A DNA stretch of 48,952 nucleotides from Chloroflexota bacterium (GTDB lineage Bacteria; Chloroflexota; Limnocylindria; P2-11E): the NCBI GenBank assembly GCA_005889405.1, contig VBFY01000038.1:1-48952 (forward strand), read 5' to 3'. The notes beneath the pieces are model-generated. The model searched no databases. It was not told the origin of the DNA and saw nothing but the letters and a program-made list of their open reading frames with translations. Shown here one piece after another: positions 33,109 through 41,726 of the stretch (the first letter of the stretch is position 1; each line of letters starts with the position of its first letter). The position numbers and the translations under genes are program-made.

Positions 33109-33248
33109 TTGCTCTTCTCTTTGGCCTTGGGCTTACGCGACGACCACATGTACAGGACGATGAGGATGACCAGCGGCAGGCCGAACTCGAGGATCTCGTC
33201 GAGCCAGGTGCCGGTCGCGCCGTGTGGCAATACGGAGAGCAGCGTCAC
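33105..33248 (-). CDS. 47-aa single-pass membrane protein
   Basis: A GTG start overlaps the CopC/CopD stop and its own stop overlaps the cytochrome GTG, so it is embedded in a coupled operon. The peptide has one helix (FGLPLVILIVLYMW) and a Lys-rich C-terminus. No family recognised; an accessory subunit is plausible. Confidence 0.72.
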   Translation of the reverse strand: MTLLSVLPHGATGTWLDEILEFGLPLVILIVLYMWSSRKPKAKEKSK

Positions 33249-35149
33249 CTCGTGACTTCGAGGTCGTACACACCGCTGCCGGCGTCGCTCACGCTGATCG
33301 TGACCTTCCAGGAGCCCGCGTCGAGTCCCGGCACCGTGAAGCGGTAGCGACCCGGGCCGAGCTCGGCGGTGTTCTCGACGGCGTCCAGTGCCGGCGCGGT
33401 GGTTGGCCCGCTGAACGTCGCGTGCACTTTCTTGCCGGTGACGGGATCGCCCTTCGAGTCCACCACGACTGCATTGATAGTGAGGGGTGCGCCCGCCTGC
33501 GGCTGGAACGGCTCTGAGAACACGATGAGCTGATACGGCGGGATCGCGATGATCTTCGTCGTCGCCTCCTGACCCACGGGCTGGGACACGGGCACCGTGA
33601 AGAGCGCCGTGATGTCGGGTCTGCCGGCCAGACGCACGATCACCTGGACCTTCCAGGTGCCGAGCATCGCCGTCGGGCTGCCCTCGGCGGCGTACTCGCC
33701 GGGCGCGCGCTCGGTCGCGACGAGCTCCTGCTCGCCCATGTCGTGCTCGACCATCGTGAAGCGGAGCGCGACCTTCTCCGCACCGGTGATCGGCGTGAGG
33801 CCCTGCTGCACTCTCACGACGAAACGGTTGCGACCGGGAAGCGTCGTCGCCGTGAGCAGCTCGATGCGGATCCCGCTGGTGTGCTTGGTCTCATCGAAGG
33901 CGGCCCCGTTCGCCTGCGCCGGCGGCGCGAACGCGGTGAGGAACCCGGCGGCGACCAGCACGCCCGCGAAGAGCGCGGTCTCGCCGATGACGCCACGCCA
34001 GAACTGCGCGGCGGCTGCGCGGCCGCGTCGCATCCGCGGTCCCCACACCAGCAGATTGAGCGCTCCGAGCCCGAGCAGCAGGGTGAGCAGCACGATCTTC
34101 GCGAGCAGCGCGATGCCGTACGGGGTCTCGACGAGATCTTCGAGGAGCACCAGGCGATCAAGCGCCTGCAGCGTCCCGGTCGTGATGATGACCGCCGTGG
34201 CGGCGAGGGCAGTGAGCGAAAACCGCCAGATCGTGCGCCCGAGCTCCTTCGGATCCTCCGCTCGCGCTGAGAGCATCACGACATACGAGAACGCGACGAC
34301 GCCACCGAGCCAGATCGAGATCGCGATGACGTGGAGATAGTCGAGCGCGAGGTAGCGGAGGTCGCCGCTCGCGGCGGCGTGCGACACGAGCGTTGCGGTG
34401 AGTCCGGCTGCGAGCCCGAAGAACGCGGTCGCCTCGCGGCGCGCGTCGGCCGGTAGCAGTCGCGAGGGCACCGCCAGCGCGGCGACCGCCGCCACACCGG
34501 CGACCACGCGCAGCGCGAGCAAGAGCAGCAGCCGCCCGGGGATGTCGGCGCCCTGATTCAGAATCAGCAGCGCGCCGCCCGCGACGAGCCCCGCACCACC
34601 GATGATCACCAAACGCCGTTCACGCCGCGCCTCGCCGTCGGTCGCGGGAACGCGGATGAACATCGTGAAGAACGCGAGACCGGTCAGCAGCGCCATCCCG
34701 GCGTACGAGAGCGCGCGGCCCGCGATCTCGAGCGCGGTCGGCGAGGGAGCGGACGGCCCGATGTCCTTGATCGCCGGAAGCGGCGCGTTGATGGCGAACG
34801 CGAACGCGCCGTTCGTCTCGTGGCCATCGACGGCCGAGACCGTGGTCCACGAGACGATGTAGCCGCCGTCGCCCATCACCCCGAGCGACACGCGCAGCGT
34901 GTTCGGTTCGTCGCTCACCAGCGTCACGTCGTGGTTATCGAACCGGTTCCCATGGACGTCCAGCACCGCGACGTCGCTGCCGCGCGCAGCTGGCGTCTCG
35001 CTGAAGGTGACGCGAACTTCCGCTGGCGGCTTCGTGAGGCGCGCGTCGGACGCGGGGTTCGACTTGACGTAGTTCGCGTGCGCCGCCGCCGCGCCGCCCA
35101 TCAGGATGAGGACGGACGCGGCGACGAGCGCCGCGAGGAGTCCGCGCAC
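33245..35149 (-). CDS. CopC-CopD fusion with C-terminal YtkA/FixH-like domains
   Basis: 634 aa from a GTG. A signal peptide ends at AAAHA, leaving the N-terminal His typical of CopC. The CopC domain (about 24-125) has VRVTFSE and the DGH motif. About eight helices follow (about 145-400) with the CopD pattern YLHVIAISIWLGGVVAF. The rest contains one or two beta-type domains like YtkA (GTWKVQVIVRL..., GRYRFTVPGLDAGSWKVTI). Copper binding and transfer is known for CopC/CopD; a link to cytochrome oxidase is inference. Confidence 0.9.
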   Translation of the reverse strand: MRGLLAALVAASVLILMGGAAAAHANYVKSNPASDARLTKPPAEVRVTFSETPAARGSDVAVLDVHGNRFDNHDVTLVSDEPNTLRVSLGVMGDGGYIVSWTTVSAVDGHETNGAFAFAINAPLPAIKDIGPSAPSPTALEIAGRALSYAGMALLTGLAFFTMFIRVPATDGEARRERRLVIIGGAGLVAGGALLILNQGADIPGRLLLLLALRVVAGVAAVAALAVPSRLLPADARREATAFFGLAAGLTATLVSHAAASGDLRYLALDYLHVIAISIWLGGVVAFSYVVMLSARAEDPKELGRTIWRFSLTALAATAVIITTGTLQALDRLVLLEDLVETPYGIALLAKIVLLTLLLGLGALNLLVWGPRMRRGRAAAAQFWRGVIGETALFAGVLVAAGFLTAFAPPAQANGAAFDETKHTSGIRIELLTATTLPGRNRFVVRVQQGLTPITGAEKVALRFTMVEHDMGEQELVATERAPGEYAAEGSPTAMLGTWKVQVIVRLAGRPDITALFTVPVSQPVGQEATTKIIAIPPYQLIVFSEPFQPQAGAPLTINAVVVDSKGDPVTGKKVHATFSGPTTAPALDAVENTAELGPGRYRFTVPGLDAGSWKVTISVSDAGSGVYDLEVTR

Positions 35150-35745
35150 TAAGCCCGGCGCCGCGACACGGCGAAGGCCGCGCCGAGAGCGACGATGCCG
35201 ATGACGAGGGCCGCTGCCGACAGCAGCCGGGTCTGATCGAGGCCACCCTGCAGGTCGTCAAGACGCTTGCTGAGCTCCTCGCCGGTGGGGACCTTGACCG
35301 GGTACTGGACCGCGGTCGCCGAATCGACGTCGTCGAAGCGACCTGGACCGGACTCGAACTTCTCGTCGACGTTCTGCGTGTCGATCTTCCCCTTGATGTG
35401 GAAGGTGTAGGTGCCCGCCACGGTCGGCATGAAGTTGCCCTCGTACGCGCCGGGCGTGCCAAAGCGTGCGGCGAGGGTGAGTGGGAGCGGCGCGAGGCCA
35501 CCGGTCTGGAGCTCGACCGTGAGGGTCTTCTCGAGACCCTGCACGCCCTTGCCCGATCGCGTGTCCGTGATGCTCAGGTCGAGGCCGTTCATGAGGCCCG
35601 CAAATGCCGGCTCGTTCAGCCAACCGACTTCGAATTCGTATGGCCCCACCGTGCGACGCTCGTGCGCCGCCGCGGTGCCGGCGAATGCGATGAAGCCCAT
35701 CACGACGACCAGCGTCGCCGCAACGAACGAGATGAGACGCGTCAT
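35149..35745 (-). CDS. Secreted protein with C-terminal membrane anchor, CopC-associated
   Basis: 198 aa from ATG 35745 (GGAGGG 5 nt upstream). A signal peptide ends AAAHE. The extracytoplasmic domain starts HERRTVGPYEFEVGWLNEPAF and is beta-rich, a coiled segment follows (EELSKRLDDLQGGLDQ), and a C-terminal helix plus RRR (AAALVIGIVALGAAFAVSRRR) anchors it. Its stop overlaps the CopC/CopD GTG. Function unknown; metal or redox role suggested by context and the N-terminal His. Confidence 0.78.
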   Translation of the reverse strand: MTRLISFVAATLVVVMGFIAFAGTAAAHERRTVGPYEFEVGWLNEPAFAGLMNGLDLSITDTRSGKGVQGLEKTLTVELQTGGLAPLPLTLAARFGTPGAYEGNFMPTVAGTYTFHIKGKIDTQNVDEKFESGPGRFDDVDSATAVQYPVKVPTGEELSKRLDDLQGGLDQTRLLSAAALVIGIVALGAAFAVSRRRA

Positions 35746-35802
35746 ACGACCCTCCATGGTCTTTCGTGCCCGACGCTCACCGGGCCGCTCGTAGGCGGAG
35801 GG

Positions 35803-36171
35803 TCAGGCTCGCGGCGGTCCCAGGATGAGCGGCGAGCGCCACTGCGACTGCGCGATCCGTGCCGGCGCGAGCTCCGCGAGCGGACGACGCGTCGGCCGCG
35901 GCAGCCGCGGCCACGCGAAGATGAGCAGCCCCAGAACGAAGGCAAATGTTGCCGCGTCCGAGAAGTGTTCCGTGAGGACTCCCCGCCGCGGATCGAAGCG
36001 CGCCTGCATGTTGGCGAGGAAGATCGGAAGGCGATACGCCGCCAGCACGTGGTCGTGGTACTTCGGCGTTCCCGGTGGGTCGACGTGCGGCGCGACGACG
36101 AGCCCGGAGCCCGCGAGCGTGGCGCCGGTGACGGCGAGCGCGAAGACGACGATCGCGATCATACGCATCAC
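35803..36171 (-). CDS. Membrane protein of unknown function in the Fur/CopC operon
   Basis: 122 aa. The N-terminal helix (MIAIVVFALAVTGATLAG) could be a signal or anchor, and a second helix (AATFAFVLGLLIFAWPRL) lies near the C-terminus. The loop holds HVDPPGTPKYHDHVL, with several His residues. GTG 36171 overlaps the Fur stop; ATG 36168 is the alternative. Not recognised. Confidence 0.62.
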   Translation of the reverse strand: MMRMIAIVVFALAVTGATLAGSGLVVAPHVDPPGTPKYHDHVLAAYRLPIFLANMQARFDPRRGVLTEHFSDAATFAFVLGLLIFAWPRLPRPTRRPLAELAPARIAQSQWRSPLILGPPRA

Positions 36172-36593
36172 TACTCTGAGGATACGTTCGCGCAGGCCTT
36201 GCAGACACCGACGATCGCCGAATGCGCCAGATCCGCCTGGAAGCCGTGCTCGTCCCGCAGTCGGCGAGCGAGGGGTTCGAGAAGTCCGATCGGGACCTCC
36301 TGCTCGGCGCCGCAGCTACGGCAGACGAGGTGGCCGTGGCGCTGCGCATCTGCGCGGTGCCAGCGCGTCACCCGGTCGTCGAAATGCGTGTGCGTGACAT
36401 ATCCGAGCTCCTCGAGGGCCTCGAGGTTCCGGTACACCGTCGAGGGGTCGATCTGCGGATGACGCGCCCGGACCCGGGTCGCGATGTCGTCCGCCGTCAC
36501 GTGATGGCGAGCCCGCTGCAGCGCCTCCAGCACGAGGCGGCGCTGAACGGTCATCCGCCTACCGCTCGCGTGCAGCCGGTCATCAATCTCCAT
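36171..36593 (-). CDS. Fur-family metalloregulator (first gene of the CopC/CopD operon)
   Basis: 140 aa from ATG 36593, with GAGG 8 nt upstream. A winged helix (RRLVLEALQRARHHVTADDIATRVR...STVYRNLEALEELGYV) is followed by the dimer domain with metal-site residues HGHLVCRSCG and CKAC. The four Cys form the structural zinc site. Which metal is sensed cannot be read from sequence. It is divergent from a NiCoT-like transporter, with TTGC motifs between them, so a Nur-like nickel role is possible; copper or iron are alternatives. Confidence 0.88.
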   Translation of the reverse strand: MEIDDRLHASGRRMTVQRRLVLEALQRARHHVTADDIATRVRARHPQIDPSTVYRNLEALEELGYVTHTHFDDRVTRWHRADAQRHGHLVCRSCGAEQEVPIGLLEPLARRLRDEHGFQADLAHSAIVGVCKACANVSSE

Positions 36594-36620
36594 GGCGCAA
36601 GCCTCGCGCAAACGCGAGCG

Positions 36621-36656
36621 TGTTGCAACAGACCACTATTGCGGCTCTTTGCGATA
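36621..36656. promoter_or_regulatory. Candidate metalloregulator operator between fur and the NiCoT gene
   Basis: The 91-bp divergent gap contains the perfect palindrome TGTTGCAACA (36621-36630) and two further TTGC hexamers, TTGCGG (36639-36644) and TTGCGA (36649-36654). Known Nur boxes pair TTGCAA-like hexamers, though with 5-nt spacing; here the last two are 4 nt apart. Also present is a small hairpin CTCGCG-CAAA-CGCGAG (36603-36618). Confidence 0.4.
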
Positions 36657-36684
36657 AGCATGATCGGTCGGTACGCTGCGAGCC

Positions 36685-37602
36685 GTGGATCTCAGCCTCG
36701 TCGTGTTGCTCGTCGGTATGGCCGCTCTCGGCTTTCGCCACGGGTTCGACTGGGATCACATCGCCGCGATCACCGACATCACGAGCACGACGACGGCGGG
36801 CCACGCCGAGGTCGACGTGCCGGCGGCGTCGCCGGTAACGCCGCACGGCCACGATGTGGGCGAGATGCGCGGGCACACGCACGCCCACGCGGCGAGCGGA
36901 CCGGGAGCGATGCACGTGTTCGGCGAATCGCGCTTCGCGCACGAGCAGCGGCACGCGGTCGGCCTCGCATCGCTCTACGCACTGGGACACGCATCGGTCG
37001 TGCTGGTCCTGGGGGTGCTGGCGCTCACGCTCGGCGCGGTCCTCCCCGATTGGGTCGACCCGATCCTCGAGAAGGTCGTCGGCGTGACCCTGGTGCTGCT
37101 CGGCGCATGGGTGATCTATTCGGTGGTGCAGTACCTACGCGGCAGGAGCGAGTTCCGGCTGCGCAGCCGCTGGATGCTCGTCTTCGATCTCGCTCGCAAC
37201 GCCTGGGACGCGCTGCAGGCGCGCATCCACGGACACGAGCACCGACCCTCGGCGCACTCGACGCAGTACGGTCCGCGCACCGCGTTCGGCGTTGGGATGA
37301 TCCACGGTATCGGCGCCGAAACGGGGTCGCAGGCGCTGCTCCTCGCGGGGATCGCCGGCGTCACCGGGACCACCGGGATCGTCATCCTTCTCGCGTTCAT
37401 CGTGGGCCTGCTCCTCTCGAACACGCTCGTCGCGGTGGTCAGTGCGAGCGGCTTCATCGGCGCCCAGCGCATGCGGACGCTGTACGTCATCGTTGGCGCG
37501 TTCGCGGGTGTGGCCAGCCTCGCGATCGGCACGCTGTTCATCGTCGGTCTCGGAACGGTGCTGCCGGACCTGCAGCAGCTCATCTTCGGCGGCGGGAGCT
37601 AG
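36685..37602 (+). CDS. NiCoT-like nickel/cobalt transporter
   Basis: 305 aa from GTG 36685. The first helix carries HGFDWDH, matching the HX4DH metal signature of the HoxN/NixA family. About seven helices are visible, plus a His-rich loop (HGHDVGEMRGHTHAHAA) that may bind metal, and a second motif GMIHGIGAETGSQ. It faces a Fur-family regulator, consistent with metal control. Substrate Ni or Co is inferred. Confidence 0.8.
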   Translation: MDLSLVVLLVGMAALGFRHGFDWDHIAAITDITSTTTAGHAEVDVPAASPVTPHGHDVGEMRGHTHAHAASGPGAMHVFGESRFAHEQRHAVGLASLYALGHASVVLVLGVLALTLGAVLPDWVDPILEKVVGVTLVLLGAWVIYSVVQYLRGRSEFRLRSRWMLVFDLARNAWDALQARIHGHEHRPSAHSTQYGPRTAFGVGMIHGIGAETGSQALLLAGIAGVTGTTGIVILLAFIVGLLLSNTLVAVVSASGFIGAQRMRTLYVIVGAFAGVASLAIGTLFIVGLGTVLPDLQQLIFGGGS

Positions 37603-37609
37603 AAGGGCG

Positions 37610-38716
37610 GTGAAGCGCGTGCTCGCGGCGTTGCGGATCACCCTCGTCGCGGCGGCGCTCACATTGACCGGGTGCGAAGGATTGAACCAGGGGCAGGGGA
37701 CCAGCGTGCTCGACGCGCACGTCGTCCGCGTGATCGAGACCGGCGACCGGAACCCGACGCCCACGGGCATGCGCCAGCCTTTCCAGCGCCTCGAGCTTCA
37801 GCTCGACGGCGGCCTCTACCGCGGCGAGGTCGTCACCGTGGAATGGGGCGGCCGCCGCGCCCTCGACCCGAGCGGTTTCCTGCGCGCGGGCGATCAAGTG
37901 CTCGTCTCAGAAAGCCGGGACGGCGGCCAGCGCACGTACGCGATCCAGGAGATCGTTCGCCTGCCCGCGCTCGCCCCGTTCGCGGTCGTGTTATTCGTCG
38001 CCCTGCTCGCCGTCGCGCGACTAAAAGGACTGGCCGCGCTCGCCGGGCTCGCCGCCAGCATCGCGGTGTTCCTACTCGCGATCGTGCCGGCGCTGCAGCG
38101 CGGCGGCGATCCACTTGTCGCGACGCTCATCGGCGCGGCCGGCGTCGTCACGGTATCGGTATTCGTCGTCCACGGCGCGAACCGCAAGAGCGTGGCGGCG
38201 CTGCTCGGAACGCTCGCGGGGCTCGTCGTCATAAGCGTGATCGCAAGCGTCGGCCTCGCGACGCTGCATCTGACCGGGCTCGGCACCGAGGACCAGATCT
38301 TTCTCGCGGTGGGGACCGAGGGGCGTATTGACATGCCGCGACTCGTCCTCGCCGGCGTCATCGTCGGTTCGCTCGGCGCGCTCGTCGATATGTGCGTCGG
38401 CCAGGCCTCGGCGACGATGGAGCTCGCGTCGCTGGAAGCGGGACTACTGCCGGCGCAGCTCTATCGCTCGGCGCTCAACGTCGGACACGACCACATCGGA
38501 TCGCTCGTGAACACGCTCGCGCTCGCGTACTTCGGTGGCGCGCTGCCGCTCGTGCTGTTGCTCTCGCTCGGTTTCCAGCCGTTCTCGGTCGCGCTCAACA
38601 GCGAGGAGATCATCGGATCGATCTTCACCGTGCTCTCGGCGAGCATCGGCCTGGTCCTGTGCGTGCCGATCACCACCGCGATCGCGGTCTATTTCGCGCG
38701 GCGTCGTGTGACCTAG
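37610..38716 (+). CDS. YibE/F family membrane protein
   Basis: 368 aa from GTG 37610. A signal or lipoprotein-like N-terminus (LTLTGCEG) precedes a small beta domain (about 25-120) and about seven helices. GALVDMCVGQASATMEL and NVGHDHIGSLVNTLALAYFGGALP are YibE/F hallmarks. Function of the family is not established. It starts 7 bp after the NiCoT gene, so the two are co-transcribed. Its stop overlaps the convergent zur-like gene. Confidence 0.87.
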   Translation: MKRVLAALRITLVAAALTLTGCEGLNQGQGTSVLDAHVVRVIETGDRNPTPTGMRQPFQRLELQLDGGLYRGEVVTVEWGGRRALDPSGFLRAGDQVLVSESRDGGQRTYAIQEIVRLPALAPFAVVLFVALLAVARLKGLAALAGLAASIAVFLLAIVPALQRGGDPLVATLIGAAGVVTVSVFVVHGANRKSVAALLGTLAGLVVISVIASVGLATLHLTGLGTEDQIFLAVGTEGRIDMPRLVLAGVIVGSLGALVDMCVGQASATMELASLEAGLLPAQLYRSALNVGHDHIGSLVNTLALAYFGGALPLVLLLSLGFQPFSVALNSEEIIGSIFTVLSASIGLVLCVPITTAIAVYFARRRVT

Positions 38717-39159
38717 AGCGCTGCCTGCTCGCGACGGCAGCGGGCGCAGAGACCGTAGAAGTCGAGCCGCTCGTGATCGACCTGGAAGTCGTGTCGGTCG
38801 CGGATCCCGCGGAGGACCGGACGAAGGATCGTCTCGTCGACGTCCTCCACGCGCTGGCAGCTAGTGCAGACCAGGTGATGGTGGTGCTCGGAAACGCACG
38901 CGACGTACGCCGAGACGTGCCCCGGTCGCTCCAGCCGCGTCGCCATGCCGGCCTCCACCTGCGCCTCAAGGGCGCGGTAGATCGTCGCGAGTCCGAGCCG
39001 CGGGTGGCCGCGGTGCAGACGCTGGTGCAGCTCCTGCGCCGAGGTGGCCTGCCGCTCAGCCGCAAGGGCCTGCGCGACTATGACCCGCTGCTTCGTGAGG
39101 CGCCTGCCACGCGAGGTGATGCGTTTCGCGAGCACCGTCCGCGTGGCTGTTCGTGCCAT
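38713..39159 (-). CDS. zur: Fur-family regulator, probably Zur
   Basis: 148 aa: winged helix (TKQRVIVAQALAAERQATSAQELHQRL...LATIYRALEAQVEAG) and a metal-binding dimer domain with HHHHLVCTSC and YGLCARC. It is divergent from znuACB with a strong Fur-type box between them, so zinc-responsive repression of the transporter and of itself is the simplest reading. The assignment Zur rather than Fur or Mur rests on this context. Confidence 0.85.
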   Translation of the reverse strand: MARTATRTVLAKRITSRGRRLTKQRVIVAQALAAERQATSAQELHQRLHRGHPRLGLATIYRALEAQVEAGMATRLERPGHVSAYVACVSEHHHHLVCTSCQRVEDVDETILRPVLRGIRDRHDFQVDHERLDFYGLCARCRREQAAL

Positions 39160-39190
39160 ACCGACAGCATACTCCTCGGTTCGGCGTTTC

Positions 39191-39209
39191 GAGTATGATT
39201 CTCATTATC
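39191..39209 (-). promoter_or_regulatory. Fur/Zur-type operator
   Basis: On the minus strand this reads GATAATGAGAATCATACTC, matching 16 of 19 positions of the classical Fur box GATAATGATAATCATTATC. It lies 32 bp upstream of the zur-like ATG and 34 bp upstream of the znuA GTG, well placed to repress both. A further inverted repeat CCCAT-N7-ATGGG (39219-39235) overlaps the znuA Shine-Dalgarno. Confidence 0.8.
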
Positions 39210-39242
39210 TGATTGAGACCCATTCTCGTGATGGGAGACGAC

Positions 39243-40103
39243 GTGAATAGGCTCGCAAACCTCCTGCTCGTTCTGCTCGCGGCCGCCCCAGTCGCGGGGT
39301 GCGCCCTCGTCGCCGGCGGAAGCGCGCAGGTCCTGACGACGACGACGATCCTCGCCGATATGACGAAGCAGGTCGCGGGCGACCGCATGTCGGTCGGCTC
39401 GATCGTGCCTGCCAGCGCGCATGTCGAGGAGTACGAGCCGCGGCCGGACGACGCGAAGCGGATGTCGGAGGCGAGGCTCGTCATCACCAACGGGCTGGAT
39501 CTCGATAAGTGGGTCGAGCCGCTGCTGCGCAACGCCAAGGACGGAACGCCCGTCGTGGTCGTCACCGATGGTCTACCGGACATCGACGGCAATCCGCACA
39601 TGTGGTTCGACCCGACTCTGGCGCGGAAGTACGTCGACAAGATCCGTGACGCCCTCATCGCTCTCGACCCCGCTGGCCGGGAGGTCTACACGGCTAGCGC
39701 GCTGAGGTACTCGCAAGAGCTGGTCGCTCTGGACGCGGAGCTCAAGGCGAGGGTCGTGACGATCCCGGCTGGCGGCCGCAGGCTCGTGACCTCACACGAC
39801 GCCTTTCCCTACTTCGCGAAGGCGTTCGGCTTCGAGATCGTCGGCTTTGCGCAGCCCGAGCCGGACAAGATGCCGTCGGCCGGCGAGCTCGCCGACCTGA
39901 TCGACAAAGTGAAGGCCGCGAACGTGCCGGCGATCTTCTCCGAGGCGGGCGTCTCGCCACAGCTCGCAGAGACGATCGCGAAGGAAACGGGTGCGAAGGT
40001 CATCACCGATCTGCCGACGGACAGCCTGCTCGACAAGCCGGCCGATTCATACCTCGGGCTCATGCGCGTCGTCGTCGACAAGATCGTCGCCGCGCTGAAA
40101 TAG
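39243..40103 (+). CDS. znuA: Metal ABC transporter substrate-binding lipoprotein (ZnuA/TroA type)
   Basis: 286 aa from GTG 39243 with GGGAG upstream. Lipobox VAGC (Cys20). Metal ligands of the cluster A-I family: His119 (GNPHMWFDP), His185 (TSHDAFPYF), Asp260 (LPTDSLL) and a first-site His60 (SAHVEEYEP). The first motif has two extra residues between His and the Tyr-Glu-Pro, so the ligand could shift. The third ligand being His favours zinc over manganese. The zinc role is supported by the zur-like gene and operator. Confidence 0.87.
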   Translation: MNRLANLLLVLLAAAPVAGCALVAGGSAQVLTTTTILADMTKQVAGDRMSVGSIVPASAHVEEYEPRPDDAKRMSEARLVITNGLDLDKWVEPLLRNAKDGTPVVVVTDGLPDIDGNPHMWFDPTLARKYVDKIRDALIALDPAGREVYTASALRYSQELVALDAELKARVVTIPAGGRRLVTSHDAFPYFAKAFGFEIVGFAQPEPDKMPSAGELADLIDKVKAANVPAIFSEAGVSPQLAETIAKETGAKVITDLPTDSLLDKPADSYLGLMRVVVDKIVAALK

Positions 40104-40903
40104 TGAAACGGGGTGTGGGCCCGGCTCGCGTATCGTCGCTGCCCGTGAACGATCCGGCCGTCATCGAGCTACGCGGTGTCCGTGCTGGGTACGACGGACG
40201 CACGGTCATCGAGGACGTCAACCTGACGGTGCGCCGCGGCGAGCTCGTCGCGCTGGTCGGCGCCAATGGCGCCGGGAAATCGACACTGCTGAAGGTCATC
40301 GTCGGCCTGCTCCGCCCGTACGAGGGAAGCGTGAGCGTGCTCGGATCAGCGCCGGGCGCGAGCGCGCGTCGCCTCGCGTACCTGCCGCAGGCCGAGACGG
40401 TGCATTGGGACTATCCGCTCCGCGTTGAGGACGTCGTCCTCATGGGACGCGTCGCACATGCGGCACCGGGACACGGCCCGACCGCAACGGATCGCGACGC
40501 CGCCCGAAGCGCGCTCGGCCGCGTCCAGGCGGACGATCTCGCGCGGAGGCCGATCCAGGCCCTGTCGGGAGGGCAGCGTCAGCGCATCCTTCTCGCGCGG
40601 ACCCTCGCGTCCGATCCCGAGCTGCTGTTGCTCGATGAGCCCGCCACCGGCGTCGACCCCGCGACGGAGGAGCAGCTCATGTCCCTACTCGGCGATCTCG
40701 CGAGCCACGGCCGTACGGTCCTCGTCTCCACGCACGATCTCGCGAGCGTGATGGCGCATTTTCCGCGTGTGCTCGCGATGAACGGTGGCATCGTCGCCGA
40801 CGGAGACGCCTCCATCCTTCGCGACGATGCGATCCTGCGCCGCACGTACGGCGGCCACCGGCCAGGCGGTCCACAGCACATCGCGGACGAGCACCATGTC
40901 TGA
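40103..40903 (+). CDS. znuC: Metal ABC transporter ATPase
   Basis: 266 aa. Walker A GANGAGKST, signature LSGGQRQR, Walker B LLLLDEPATGVDP and H-loop STHDLA are intact. The GTG overlaps the znuA stop (TAGTG); a GTG at 40145 (VNDPAVIEL) is an alternative start closer to the domain edge. It energises uptake through the permease encoded next. Confidence 0.9.
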   Translation: MKRGVGPARVSSLPVNDPAVIELRGVRAGYDGRTVIEDVNLTVRRGELVALVGANGAGKSTLLKVIVGLLRPYEGSVSVLGSAPGASARRLAYLPQAETVHWDYPLRVEDVVLMGRVAHAAPGHGPTATDRDAARSALGRVQADDLARRPIQALSGGQRQRILLARTLASDPELLLLDEPATGVDPATEEQLMSLLGDLASHGRTVLVSTHDLASVMAHFPRVLAMNGGIVADGDASILRDDAILRRTYGGHRPGGPQHIADEHHV

Positions 40904-41726
40904 CCTCCTCGAGCCGCTGCAGTACGCGTTCGTCCAGCGCGCGCTGCTCGCCGCGGTCCTCGTCGCGCTCGTGTGCGCGAGCGTCGGCGTGTTCGTCGTG
41001 CTGCGGGGACTTGCCTTTCTCGGTGACGCGATCGCGCACGCGGCCTTTCCCGGCGTCGTCATCGCGTTCCTGTTGAAGATCAACATCGTGATCGGAGGCT
41101 CGATCGCAGCGGTCGCGTCAGCTCTCGCGATCGGCGCGGTCGCCCGACGGTCGGGTCTGAAAGAGGACACCGCGATCGGGGTGGTGTTCTCGGGAATGTT
41201 CGCGATCGGCATCGTCCTTTTCAGCAGCATCCGGACCTACACCGGTGACTTACTCGGAATCCTCTTCGGTGATGTGCTGGGAGTCTCCACCGAGCAGCTC
41301 GTGCTCGCAGCGATCACGGCGGCGGCGGTGCTGGTCGCGCTGTGGCTCATCTGGCGTCAGCTCGTGTTCGTCAGCTTCGACCCGATCGGCGCGGCCGCAG
41401 CCGGTCTCAATACGCTGCGGTTCGACACCCTGCTCCTCGGGCTCATCGGTCTTGCGATCGCGGTGTCCGTCCAGATCGTCGGCGTCGTTCTCGTCGTGGC
41501 GATGCTCGTGACGCCGGCCGCCACCGCGCGGCTCCTCGCGCAGGACCTCCGTGCCCTGGTCGTCGGCGCACTGCTCGTCGCCGTCCTGTCGTCTGTCGCA
41601 GGCATCTGGCTTAGTTACTACGTGAACGCGGCTTCAGGTGGCACCATCGTGCTGGTGGCCACGACCCTGTTTGGCCTGGTCTGGACCGGGCGCACGATCG
41701 CGCGGAGCCGTGTGGCGGCCGGTTAG
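40896..41726 (+). CDS. znuB: Metal ABC transporter permease
   Basis: 276 aa with eight to nine helices; FVVLRGLAFLGDAIAHAAFPGVVIAF is the typical ABC-3 (ZnuB/TroC) segment. ATG 40896 overlaps the end of znuC by 8 bp. With znuA and znuC it completes the importer. Confidence 0.91.
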   Translation: MSDLLEPLQYAFVQRALLAAVLVALVCASVGVFVVLRGLAFLGDAIAHAAFPGVVIAFLLKINIVIGGSIAAVASALAIGAVARRSGLKEDTAIGVVFSGMFAIGIVLFSSIRTYTGDLLGILFGDVLGVSTEQLVLAAITAAAVLVALWLIWRQLVFVSFDPIGAAAAGLNTLRFDTLLLGLIGLAIAVSVQIVGVVLVVAMLVTPAATARLLAQDLRALVVGALLVAVLSSVAGIWLSYYVNAASGGTIVLVATTLFGLVWTGRTIARSRVAAG

